DNA of 64,000 nucleotides from Lachnospiraceae bacterium AC3007 (GTDB taxonomy: Bacteria > Bacillota > Clostridia > Lachnospirales > Lachnospiraceae), in NCBI GenBank assembly GCA_000621405.1, contig KK211271.1, forward strand, positions 124,001 to 188,000. The letters run 5' to 3'. Numbering within the stretch: the stretch's first letter is position 1; each line of letters begins with the position of its first letter. A program made the position numbers and the translations under genes. Under the pieces are notes generated by a model, which saw only the letters and a program-made list of their open reading frames with translations, made no database searches and was not told the origin of the DNA. Positions 17,407 through 26,127 of this stretch are shown here, one piece after another.

Positions 17407-19236
17407 TCACTTACCGTCAAAGCCGTTCCATCGGACACAGAGCATGGTGATATCGTCTGACTGAGGACATCCCTTCGTAAATCTGTCAATGTCTTCCGAC
17501 ACCTTACGACACACCGACTCGCAAAAGGCATTATCATCCGTATCATCTGTATCCCCCGCGCATGAAGCGAGCAGGTTCAAAAGCCTTTCTTCTCCGTATT
17601 GTACCCCATCAGGATCCATGGCTTCATTTACACCGTCGGTATACAGGAAGAGACTGTCGCCCTTTTTCAGCCTCAAAGTCTGGGTATGGAAAGCAGTGTC
17701 TGCAATATATCCAAACATCAGCTCCTTGACCTTTTTGACGGATTTTGCTCCTCTTTTACCGAATACTACAGGGAAGGTATGACCCGCGTGAACGTATTGG
17801 ATCACTCCCGTCTTAAGGTCAAGGAAACCGATCCAGGCCGTAACGAACATCTCCATCTCATTATCTTCGCACAGCGCCCTGTTCGTAAGATCAGCCACCT
17901 TATCCGGAGACAGTCCGCTGCTCATATATGTCTTTATGAGCGTCTTGGCACGCATCATGAAAAGCGCGGCCGGCACTCCCTTGTCGGAAACATCGGCTAT
18001 GACTACAGCCAGCTTATCATCCGTCAGAAGGAAGAAATCATAGAAATCGCCTCCGACCTGCTTTGCAGTATCCATCATCGCAAAAAGGCCGAACGACGTC
18101 TCATCGGGAAAAGGAGGAAATACAGACGGTACAGCCGACGTCTGTATCTGACTTGCAAAATCAAGCTCCGCATCTGCTCTGGCCTGCCGCTCGGTCATCT
18201 CCTCATTCTTACGGATATGATCCTCTATCTCTCCTGCCATATCCGAGATACCGTCGGCCAGCCTTCCCACCTCGTTGCCCGCCCGGACCTTTTCCATGAG
18301 AGATCTTACTTCATCCACGTTTTTATTGTCCGCATATTCCCTGACGCCGCGGTCGACCATGGACAGAGGACGGATAACGTTAAGATACACGATCAGAAGT
18401 ATCACGATACATATGAGCACAGACAGGATGATATTCCTTTTCATGATACGGTGTGACCAGTTGGTGTTCATGGAATCAATCGCTTTGGTATTTATCCCGA
18501 GTATCATATATCCGTATATATTACCTTCATCATCCGTAAAGGGATAGACCTCGGAGCCGTAGTTCTTTTCATCCGGATCAGTACGCGCTATCCACTTATA
18601 GCACTCATCCAGATATACCGGCAGATCATCATCCTTCAGTCTGTATGTATCCTCCATCGGAAGGATGTCGACCGGATCTCCCGGAGAGTAGGGATAATTC
18701 TCTTCAAGCGACATCACTATGTATGTCTTTCCGTCTTTTACACAGGCGATCATCGGTCCGTCCACCATATACTCAGTTGTATAATCATCATCGGATTCGA
18801 ATCCGGCGTCTAAATACCAGACCATGTAACGATATAAGATCTTAGCGTACTCTGCTTTATCTTCTTCGCTCAAAACAGAAAGGATCTCGCCGGATTTCGC
18901 ATCAGCAAGTGTACTGTCATGCGCGTCAATAAATATCTGTAATCTTTCGACCACGTCTGCGCCTATGATATCTTTCTCTGTAAATTCCATAGTCTCAGGA
19001 TGTTCCAGCCAATAAGGTAAAAGCCATTCGCACGGCGCTATACCTTGATAGTATTCGGCAATATACTCCGCTTCCTGATAATTTTCTCTCGCGGTGTTCG
19101 TCACGATCTGAGACATTATGCCTCTCCAGTACATGAACGAATTAAAAAAAATCAGGATACCGAAGCTCGTGATGAGGATCAGCCCGAATTCGATCAGGAT
19201 ATGGGATCTGCGTTTTCTTTTATTTCCTTCCTTCAT
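17407..19236 (-). CDS. Membrane PP2C-type (SpoIIE) serine phosphatase with sensor domain
   Basis: About 609 residues. A basic start (KEGNKRKRRS) precedes a membrane helix, an outside domain of about 230 residues of Cache-like size, a second helix (NIILSVLICIVILLIVYLNV), a HAMP-like linker, a short coiled coil and a SpoIIE/PP2C domain in the last 250 residues. The metal sites are visible in GGDFYDFF, VIADVSDKGVPAALFM and LFLYTDGVNEAMD. Such proteins dephosphorylate STAS-domain antagonists in partner-switch regulation, and a STAS-kinase fusion is encoded five genes upstream in the same operon. The start is uncertain: ATG at 19236 (weak GAGG), or TTG at 19248 directly after the AAGGAG that lies in the end of the preceding gene. 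Confidence 0.85.
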   Translation of the reverse strand: MKEGNKRKRRSHILIEFGLILITSFGILIFFNSFMYWRGIMSQIVTNTARENYQEAEYIAEYYQGIAPCEWLLPYWLEHPETMEFTEKDIIGADVVERLQIFIDAHDSTLADAKSGEILSVLSEEDKAEYAKILYRYMVWYLDAGFESDDDYTTEYMVDGPMIACVKDGKTYIVMSLEENYPYSPGDPVDILPMEDTYRLKDDDLPVYLDECYKWIARTDPDEKNYGSEVYPFTDDEGNIYGYMILGINTKAIDSMNTNWSHRIMKRNIILSVLICIVILLIVYLNVIRPLSMVDRGVREYADNKNVDEVRSLMEKVRAGNEVGRLADGISDMAGEIEDHIRKNEEMTERQARADAELDFASQIQTSAVPSVFPPFPDETSFGLFAMMDTAKQVGGDFYDFFLLTDDKLAVVIADVSDKGVPAALFMMRAKTLIKTYMSSGLSPDKVADLTNRALCEDNEMEMFVTAWIGFLDLKTGVIQYVHAGHTFPVVFGKRGAKSVKKVKELMFGYIADTAFHTQTLRLKKGDSLFLYTDGVNEAMDPDGVQYGEERLLNLLASCAGDTDDTDDNAFCESVCRKVSEDIDRFTKGCPQSDDITMLCVRWNGFDGK

Positions 19237-19240
19237 ACCC

Positions 19241-20647
19241 TCAGTCAAAGATCTCCTTATCCTGCGCAAAACACCACATTCTCTTAAATCCTTTTTCACT
19301 CAGGGATTTGGTCATGGTAGATCCGCCGCACTGTCCGGAATACATGAATGATTCACAGCGTGACAGAAGATACAGGGCGTAAAAATAATTAGCCGTAGAA
19401 TCTTCTATGAACTGATCGTAATCCTCGCCGGGATGGCGGAGGCTGTCAAGTTCGCTTATAGTCGTTACGCCGGCCTCTTTGAAATCTTCTATGCCGTATC
19501 TCTCCTGTGATACGGCACGGATCTGTCCGGGAAATGCCCCTACCATCTGCCGTAAGATATCACTGTCCTCGGTAGCAAGGAATATCCCGTCATAGCCGTC
19601 CTCCATCCACTCACGTATCTTCGGGATGACCGACTCGACAGTTACCGGAGCCGATGCACCGCTCATACCGGAAGCTATATAATCAGAACCTCTCAGCAGT
19701 ATCCCGAGCATCCTCCTGTCACCGAAAACGGCATCTCCATACTCCTTCATCTCCGCTACAAAATCCGGATTCAGCACCGACATATCAAAGTCGTTTCCGG
19801 ATGAATACCGGAGCATTTTTGTGAAGAGTATCCCGTAATAATTTGTGATATATACCGTATTGCTCTCATCCGCATCAGACGGTGTCAGCTGCATGTTAAA
19901 ATACTTTGTGATGATGCTGTCCGCATATCTCGAACTTCCGGGACGAAGCGTCACAGTAAGGTTAAAACGCTCAAGGAAATGCTTCGCTCTTGCGTATATC
20001 GTGAGCACGCTACCTATCCCCTCGCTCCTTGCAACAACTATCTCGGCATATTTCATCTTTTCCATCGGATAAGACGTAAGCCACTGATATAAAAAGATAT
20101 GATGAAAAAGCACCACCATATCCATCGTGTAAAAATCACAGATAAAAGCCGACGGATAAAAATCACGTATCACACGAAGAGTGCCGTGATCCGATGCGGG
20201 CGGTATCTCCTCCGTTATCTTCAGCCTTTCGTTTTCTTCATAAAACCACAGTATGCGCTTATCATGACAGGATATGTTAAGACCTGTATATCTTAAGAGC
20301 ACTCCGATGAGTACAGCCGTATACTCATTTGCTTCCTCGAACCACACGCTGTCAAAGCCTTCCAGGATATCAAAGCAGAGCCTGTCCCTGTCATATTCGT
20401 CATAGAAAAAGTAAGGCGGATAAAGCGGATCTTTATGAAACAGAGGAGAGTCGGGATAATCAGTGCCTGACTCGGCCCAGCTCTGATTCTCTTTGTATTC
20501 GAGGTTGTAACGGATGCCGTTCTCTCCCGTTACATGAAACTCCCTCTCCCCTTTCAATACCGCTTCAAGAGCCTTATGGAAGACATCCTTCCCGTGAGAA
20601 AGAATCCTGTGATTGACTTCAGTGCTGTATTCTTTGATCAAAAGCAT
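19241..20647 (-). CDS. Glycosyltransferase-like protein (fucosyltransferase-type fold), function unproven
   Basis: About 468 residues. I do not recognise a precise family. The C-terminal half reads like the nucleotide-sugar domain of the NodZ/FUT8 (GT23) and O-fucosyltransferase group: LGILLRGSDYIAS, GIFLATEDSDILRQM, and a final YLLSRCESFMYSGQCGGSTM. The N-terminal half is alpha/beta with no hallmark seen. The start at 20647 is chosen from AGGGAG 8 bases upstream; the open frame extends further but overlaps the ATP-grasp gene. It follows two ATP-grasp ligases, so a glycosylation step on the operon's product is the simplest reading. Confidence 0.6.
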   Translation of the reverse strand: MLLIKEYSTEVNHRILSHGKDVFHKALEAVLKGEREFHVTGENGIRYNLEYKENQSWAESGTDYPDSPLFHKDPLYPPYFFYDEYDRDRLCFDILEGFDSVWFEEANEYTAVLIGVLLRYTGLNISCHDKRILWFYEENERLKITEEIPPASDHGTLRVIRDFYPSAFICDFYTMDMVVLFHHIFLYQWLTSYPMEKMKYAEIVVARSEGIGSVLTIYARAKHFLERFNLTVTLRPGSSRYADSIITKYFNMQLTPSDADESNTVYITNYYGILFTKMLRYSSGNDFDMSVLNPDFVAEMKEYGDAVFGDRRMLGILLRGSDYIASGMSGASAPVTVESVIPKIREWMEDGYDGIFLATEDSDILRQMVGAFPGQIRAVSQERYGIEDFKEAGVTTISELDSLRHPGEDYDQFIEDSTANYFYALYLLSRCESFMYSGQCGGSTMTKSLSEKGFKRMWCFAQDKEIFD

Positions 20648-20658
20648 GTCATTACTCC

Positions 20659-22335
20659 CTATACGATCCGGCCGACTACCACGCCTGTGCTGTCCATATC
20701 CGGAGCTTCTATCGCGATATCCGCTGCCTCGCACAAGATCTCCACGGACTCCGCTCCGCAGGGGAAATTCCTGTAAGTGCTCTCGGGCACATAGATATGT
20801 CCTCCGACCCTCAGCTTGTCTGCAAGAGCAAAGAACGTCTCCGTCATGGTCTCAAGGTCCTTGCCGTCTGCATGCGCGATATCGAGTATCGCATGAGAAT
20901 ATCCCTCCCTGGCATCCTTTATCGTCTTATGATCAACGACAGTAGCATCCGGAAGATCATCGATCTCATCGGAGTATACGATCACGCTGCCCACAGGATG
21001 GATCTTCTTTATGAATCCTTCAATATCCGGGACGCTCTCGTCTCCCTTATAAGGCTTCTTCCCCGCTCCGAAAAACAGCATATCAAAATAAAGACTCTCT
21101 GCCCTCTCCAGGAAATCTCTGTCGCGTATCAGCTGCCTCTCATCCGTATTGGCAAGATAGACCACGCCCGCGCTCGTATCAAGATCCACGGTGCGTGCAA
21201 GATGATCTGAGACAGCTTTGCCTAGTCTTGCATGACAGAAGCTTTTCTGCCTGCGTATCAGAGAAAGCACGGGAGCTGAAGAAAAATCTCTTTCGTCGTT
21301 TGATATGAGATGCTTCTTAAGTCCCTTGGCAAGAGGACGGAAGGGATCGCCTGCATGCTTAATGAACTCGTCGGGATGAAGATATGCATCGAGCGCCAGA
21401 TCGGTCTCATGATGTCCCCATATCCTGTCCAGAAACTGTGCCGGCATGTCGCTTCCCATGGGACGGGCATTGACCTCTATCAGCACCGGCCCATTCTCGT
21501 CTATCATAAACTCGCTGTGTACATTGCCGTATCTGACGCCTACGGCATCGAGCACATCAAAAGCGTATCTGATAAGTTCGCTGCAGCCGGTCTCAAGACG
21601 GCTCAAAGTCTCGGTATAATTATAGACCATGCCGCCTCCTTCGACCTTTTTCTTGGAGTGCTTCCACACCGCGGAAAGCTTGTGTCTTCCGTTATACGAG
21701 ACCGTGTTCACGATGTATTCCGTACCGACTATCCTCTCCTGTAAGAGCATGCCTTCCTCTTCGCCGCCCATGTAATTCCCCGTGGAAAAAACTTCATCAT
21801 AGGCAGCGATGAGTTCCTCGCGGCTGTCACAGATACGCACATCCACTGAACTTGCGCCGCGATAGGGTTTTAACACGCATCCGGTCATTCCTTCTTTGTC
21901 GTAGAATTCCAGCATCTCATCCCTGTCATGCACTATCTTTCCTCTGATGCCGCGGATCCCGGCATCTGTAAGAGCCCTGTGCATGAGGTATTTGTTTGTC
22001 ATCTGCGGTATCTTTGAAGTACTGTTGCCGGGCAGCCCGAGATCCTCGGCGAGACGTATCGCAAGCTCCACTCCGAGATCAGCGCCGGGCAGCACTATCT
22101 TTGGGTCGAGCTCCCGAACCAGAGCCAGCGTATCATCATAAGTACCTTCTTCCACGTAGAATACGGCTTTCTCACGGAATCTGTGCTCAATGGGATCCCT
22201 CACTCCTTTCATAAGAGTGAAGATATCATCGCTGCGTTTGGACCAGAGGACTATCGGTCTATATCCCCGCATTATTATATCTTCAATGAAATTAACCCCG
22301 GTGGAAAAGGCATCGACTATCAGTATGTTACGCAT
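20659..22335 (-). CDS. ATP-grasp ligase with C-terminal methyltransferase-like region
   Basis: 558 residues. Residues 1-100 form a Rossmann-like pre-ATP-grasp domain; 105-310 an ATP-grasp domain with GCVLKPYRGASSVDVRI (ATP lysine and glycine-rich loop), LLQERIVGTEYIVNTV, and the metal-binding HSEFMIDENGPVLIEVNARP. This resembles L-amino-acid ligases and carboxylase-type ATP-grasp enzymes that form amide bonds through acyl phosphate. The last 150 residues contain SHAILDIAHADGKD and ALADKLRVGGHIYVPES, like the end of a class I methyltransferase fold, but I see no SAM-binding GxGxG loop; that part is inference. Strong ribosome site AAGGAGGGG. The stop is 1 base from the next upstream partner's style of packing, and the second ATP-grasp gene ends 1 base before this start. 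Confidence 0.8.
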   Translation of the reverse strand: MRNILIVDAFSTGVNFIEDIIMRGYRPIVLWSKRSDDIFTLMKGVRDPIEHRFREKAVFYVEEGTYDDTLALVRELDPKIVLPGADLGVELAIRLAEDLGLPGNSTSKIPQMTNKYLMHRALTDAGIRGIRGKIVHDRDEMLEFYDKEGMTGCVLKPYRGASSVDVRICDSREELIAAYDEVFSTGNYMGGEEEGMLLQERIVGTEYIVNTVSYNGRHKLSAVWKHSKKKVEGGGMVYNYTETLSRLETGCSELIRYAFDVLDAVGVRYGNVHSEFMIDENGPVLIEVNARPMGSDMPAQFLDRIWGHHETDLALDAYLHPDEFIKHAGDPFRPLAKGLKKHLISNDERDFSSAPVLSLIRRQKSFCHARLGKAVSDHLARTVDLDTSAGVVYLANTDERQLIRDRDFLERAESLYFDMLFFGAGKKPYKGDESVPDIEGFIKKIHPVGSVIVYSDEIDDLPDATVVDHKTIKDAREGYSHAILDIAHADGKDLETMTETFFALADKLRVGGHIYVPESTYRNFPCGAESVEILCEAADIAIEAPDMDSTGVVVGRIV

Positions 22336-22336
22336 A

Positions 22337-23683
22337 TCACCCCTCCTTTTCCCTTAAAGCAGTTGATAAAAAGTCGGGTATCTGATCGGGATATTTCTTC
22401 TGCAGCGCATCAAAACCGTCTAGCAGTTCCTTCATGGTGGAAAACCCGCCTATCACCGTATCGTTGAACCAGAAAATTTCCCGGCCCGGTATCCTTACCT
22501 CATACTGTATGATGCTCTGTATCGCCTTCTCAGATGCTATCTTCTCCAGCGTCTCAAGCTCCACCTTCGGCATCTTGAACTGGCAGGCGTAGGTCAGCCT
22601 TTCCACATCGTTATAATCCCGGTCCGCTCCCACAGCCTCATCCACATAGACATCATAGGGAAGACGGCCCTGAGATGCCGTGATGAGCGTCGTAAGCCCC
22701 GACCAGCGGTTATTTACCTCAAGGATGTACCACTCGCCTTTAACGAGGACGAGATCCACCTCCATTATCCCGGAAAAGCCCATGAGCTCTGCCATTCGCT
22801 TTAGCTCTGCCATGACCTCACTGACCTTAAGGTCTTCATCCAGTATGGGACCGTATTTCAGAGTGGTCTGCCCCAGAGGGTCGTTCAGCTGTCCCGGCAC
22901 CGTATTGAATATCCTGAAAGGAGGCGATACATAATAATTTCCGCGGTCGCCGTGTACTTCGGCGCCGTATTCCTCGCCGTCAAGGAACTGCTCTACGATC
23001 ACATCCTCCGTAAGCTTGTCAGACAACAGGTAATCTCTTGCCTCCTCATAGCTTTTTGCAATGAAGATGCCCATCGACGAGGATCCCGTCGTGCTCTTTA
23101 TCACCACGGGCATGTCCATGTTTTCGATCTCCCAAAGGATGTATTCCTGGTATACGTTTCCCGTGCAGACATCGCCGAGCTTGTCGGTCACAAAAAGCTC
23201 ATGATGCAGGTACAGGGCATCCGGTATCCTGAACCCGTTCTCCTTCAATACCCTGTGTGTCCTTGCCTTGTCAAAGCAGTCAAGCGCCGTGTCAGCCGAG
23301 TAACAGATCGTATCGATCCCGCGTTTTCTCAAGCCTTCCGCTATGGCCGCATCCCTCAGTCCGTTCCAGTCATAACCGCTGACAGGCCCGGGCATCGCTA
23401 CAGCTATATCAGGCTCCTGAGCCGCTACGGTATCCAAAAACTCGGGAAGTTTGGCATCCATCGGAAGCGTTATGACCTTTATGTTTTCAGGCTCCTGCAC
23501 AAGTTCCCCGTCCTTAATATCTAGGAAATATCTGCCGCTCAGCTGCACTACAAGAGTGATCTCCACGTCCTTGTGACGCGCTGCCATCTCGTCCCACTGC
23601 ATTGCCCACTTCGGGAATACCGTACAGTTGGAGCTTTTGTCTCTGTGCTTGGAATTGCTTGAATATAATACTATCTTTTTCAA
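22337..23683 (-). CDS. ATP-grasp ligase
   Basis: 448 residues. A pre-ATP-grasp domain is followed by DKARTHRVLKENGFRIPDA, the lid segment VVIKSTTGSSSMGIF (ATP-binding lysine and glycine-rich loop), VIVEQFLDGEEYGAEVHG and the Mg site MEVDLVLVKGEWYILEVNNR. This is the D-Ala-D-Ala-ligase/carbamoyl-phosphate-synthase-like ATP-grasp pattern; ligation of a carboxylate to an amine is expected, substrates unknown. The start codon is TTG, supported by GGAGGAG 8 bases before it. It is paired with a second ATP-grasp gene (1-base gap), which suggests two successive ligations or a hetero-oligomer. Confidence 0.82.
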   Translation of the reverse strand: MKKIVLYSSNSKHRDKSSNCTVFPKWAMQWDEMAARHKDVEITLVVQLSGRYFLDIKDGELVQEPENIKVITLPMDAKLPEFLDTVAAQEPDIAVAMPGPVSGYDWNGLRDAAIAEGLRKRGIDTICYSADTALDCFDKARTHRVLKENGFRIPDALYLHHELFVTDKLGDVCTGNVYQEYILWEIENMDMPVVIKSTTGSSSMGIFIAKSYEEARDYLLSDKLTEDVIVEQFLDGEEYGAEVHGDRGNYYVSPPFRIFNTVPGQLNDPLGQTTLKYGPILDEDLKVSEVMAELKRMAELMGFSGIMEVDLVLVKGEWYILEVNNRWSGLTTLITASQGRLPYDVYVDEAVGADRDYNDVERLTYACQFKMPKVELETLEKIASEKAIQSIIQYEVRIPGREIFWFNDTVIGGFSTMKELLDGFDALQKKYPDQIPDFLSTALREKEG

Positions 23684-23708
23684 GGCTGTCTCCTCCGTTG
23701 TAGTATGC

Positions 23709-24926
23709 TCACCAGTCCACTGCGCCCGTCAGTTCATCGATCATCGGGATGAAGTTTGCCTTTGCATCATCCACGCTCGCTTTTATTATCTCCTCGCTTG
23801 CCCCTCTGCCGAAATACGGCGCCAGCGCAACCTTGAGCTTTGAATAATCGCAGATCTGCTTTTCTATGCGTGCTCTCTCGTCTGCAGTGTAGTCTGCAAA
23901 ATATCTCTCAATAAGCCGATCCCACGTGCGTTTTATCAGTTCCACGGGCATACGTGTATGGAACTCGGCGTATTCGGGTGACAGCTTCACAAGATTGACC
24001 TGAGTCGCCGCGGTCGCAAGGAAATCAAAAATCGGATGTCCCGTACTCATATCGCCCATGTCTATCAGCATCAGTTCCCCGTCCTGCACCATGATATTGT
24101 TGGGATGATAATCCCCGTGGATCAGCGTCTTCCTGTCGGGCACCGCTTCCACTAGACCCCTGAGTTTTGACACCTCTTCATCGGTATAATATACGCTGCA
24201 TTCCTCAATGGCTTCCATATAGATGTCTTTTATCGGAGAGAATGCTCCCGTATCGTCCTTGGTCTCATGTATGGTCTTATAAAGATCTGTATATTCATTC
24301 ACATACTCATCATAAGTATCCGGGTGATCCTTGAGCTGGATCGAAAGCGTATCTGCATCCAGTGCCTCAAAGACGATACCGTAACGGTCGGGTTTTCCCT
24401 CCTCTTCCATGATGGATACCATGTAGGAAAGCGCTGTCGGGATACCGAAGATCAAAGCCTGCTTTGCAAGCTCCCTCTCCCTCTCTATAGTTTCGATGGG
24501 TGCTTTTTCGGCAAAGACTTTGACGATGTTTTCATTATCGAGCCGATACACCTCGCCGTTGGCTCCCTGCGCGATCTTTTCAAGGTCCTTCATGTCATAG
24601 TGCTTCACAGCCTTGAAGATCTCAAAGATACTGGTAAGTCCCGTCTGATCAAATAAGTCCATGATCTCTACCGGCACATTGATGATCCTTACCGTACCCT
24701 CCTCTTTCTTCCTAAACTTCATCAGCACGCGAAGGCCGGCGCTGGATATGTATTCCACATGTTCAAAGTCAAACACCGGTATACCTTCCGGATTATCCTC
24801 GCGGATCTTTTCGATCATTTTCTCAACTTCATCACAGCTGAGTTTGTTGATCACGCCTTCAAGAGAAATGACGACTTTTTCTCCATCGCTTTCTGCCAGT
24901 CTTACATTAAAATCTTTTTCAGCCAT
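23709..24926 (-). CDS. STAS domain fused to aminoglycoside-phosphotransferase-like kinase
   Basis: 405 residues in two domains. Residues 1-105 are a STAS (anti-sigma-factor antagonist) domain; YISSAGLRVLMK carries S62 at the position phosphorylated in SpoIIAA. Residues 115-400 are an APH/choline-kinase-type fold: GANGEVYRLDNENIVKVF (P-loop and lysine), LIHGDYHPNNIMV (catalytic loop) and LIDMGDMSTGHP (Mg-binding Asp). The kinase part probably phosphorylates a small molecule or protein, and the STAS part would be the switch dephosphorylated by the SpoIIE-type phosphatase of the same operon; both are inference from families. GAAAGGATAAACG precedes the ATG. Confidence 0.85.
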   Translation of the reverse strand: MAEKDFNVRLAESDGEKVVISLEGVINKLSCDEVEKMIEKIREDNPEGIPVFDFEHVEYISSAGLRVLMKFRKKEEGTVRIINVPVEIMDLFDQTGLTSIFEIFKAVKHYDMKDLEKIAQGANGEVYRLDNENIVKVFAEKAPIETIERERELAKQALIFGIPTALSYMVSIMEEEGKPDRYGIVFEALDADTLSIQLKDHPDTYDEYVNEYTDLYKTIHETKDDTGAFSPIKDIYMEAIEECSVYYTDEEVSKLRGLVEAVPDRKTLIHGDYHPNNIMVQDGELMLIDMGDMSTGHPIFDFLATAATQVNLVKLSPEYAEFHTRMPVELIKRTWDRLIERYFADYTADERARIEKQICDYSKLKVALAPYFGRGASEEIIKASVDDAKANFIPMIDELTGAVDW

Positions 24927-24939
24927 CGTTTATCCTTTC

Positions 24940-26127
24940 TTATATGATGATCTCCTGCGCCTTTGTTCCGTATCGTTCAAGAACTGTTATCAGTTCCTTT
25001 TTGTATTTCCTTCCGTCGCAGGCGTCAAACCCGCTTATATACAGACTGTCACCGACTGCGCTCCCGTATACCATAAGGGGAAAAATCGCGGCTCCAGCGT
25101 ATACACCTATTACATGCTCAGCATAAGAAGCACCGACAAGCTCCTTACCGAGATAGCTGACTAAGATAGCGTCCTGTCCCATGAGATCTATTATAAGCTT
25201 CATCCGCTCCCCGGGATCTTTTGCATAGAGGACTTTGCGCCATTCGTTGAACTGATGCGCAACAGGATCCCTGCCGCTCTGCTTTTTTATGCCGTCTGCT
25301 GTCTTCTTCGCAATATCAGCCTCACCGGCGTTGATCTCATCCACATCAAAAAAGATACGCATATTGGCGATGCTCGCATTCTGGAACGTATGAGGAGCAT
25401 CAAACAGGTTTCTCGCGTTGACCGGCATGCGAACGGATACATGATCGTATCCTTCCGGGAAAGCCGATGCTAGAGCCTTCAGGCTCAGTATCGTAAGCGC
25501 TGTCTGGCCGGAAGCGTTCCACTTTCCGCACATCTCCTTAAAGCCTGCATATGGTATCTTAAGTATGAATGACTCACACTCTTCTTTATCCTCGCTCATC
25601 TGAAAGGTAAGATAACTACCGTCCGGCTTAGGCATTTCCCGGTACTCTTCCGATACAGGAAGTTCAGAAGCCATAAGTTCCCTGTCATAGTCAGGCTCGT
25701 CCGAAAAATGATAAGCTCCCTGCTCCATACCGAAATAGTGATCGAGCAGAGTCCTCGCTGCCCAGAATATCCCGCATCCGTCGGTCAGAGCATGGGTGAT
25801 GGATATCGTGATACTGTCCCCTTTATAGTACACTATCACAGAGTGCAGATTATTCTCCTTCGTATTGATATCCTGCGATTCATGGTCTGAGAGCACAAGC
25901 GGTAACGGGTTCTCCTCAAGTTTCAGAAAAAGCCCCTCGTCCGGCACCACATTGTAAGAAAGGAACGGACAGTCTCTTACCGTCTCCTCCAGCGCCTTCT
26001 TTAATCTTTCCTCATTGACCGGACTGTCGAGCTTAACCCTGATATGGGGATTTGCTTCCACAAGATGACGGTTCTTCTCCGACATCCCTATGAGCGATCC
26101 GGAATACAGTCTTGTATCTTTGATCAT
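24940..26127 (-). CDS. Condensation-fold acyltransferase-like protein (HxxxDG intact)
   Basis: 395 residues, the length of a single chloramphenicol-acetyltransferase/condensation-domain fold. SITHALTDGCGIFWAARTLL contains the catalytic HxxxDG motif, and the C-terminal half includes VSVRMPVNARNLF and ANMRIFF, typical of condensation-like alcohol or amine acyltransferases. It would transfer an acyl group from CoA or a carrier to an O or N acceptor; there is no carrier-protein or adenylation gene in the window. The ATG overlaps the TGA of the preceding, related gene (ATGA), so the two are translationally coupled and probably form a pair. Confidence 0.75.
   Translation of the reverse strand: MIKDTRLYSGSLIGMSEKNRHLVEANPHIRVKLDSPVNEERLKKALEETVRDCPFLSYNVVPDEGLFLKLEENPLPLVLSDHESQDINTKENNLHSVIVYYKGDSITISITHALTDGCGIFWAARTLLDHYFGMEQGAYHFSDEPDYDRELMASELPVSEEYREMPKPDGSYLTFQMSEDKEECESFILKIPYAGFKEMCGKWNASGQTALTILSLKALASAFPEGYDHVSVRMPVNARNLFDAPHTFQNASIANMRIFFDVDEINAGEADIAKKTADGIKKQSGRDPVAHQFNEWRKVLYAKDPGERMKLIIDLMGQDAILVSYLGKELVGASYAEHVIGVYAGAAIFPLMVYGSAVGDSLYISGFDACDGRKYKKELITVLERYGTKAQEIII

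Noticed and set aside
16539-17546. Longer N-terminus for the tyrosine-phosphatase-like protein
   Set aside because: The extra 51 codons overlap the PP2C gene and a strong ribosome site precedes the shorter start at 17393.
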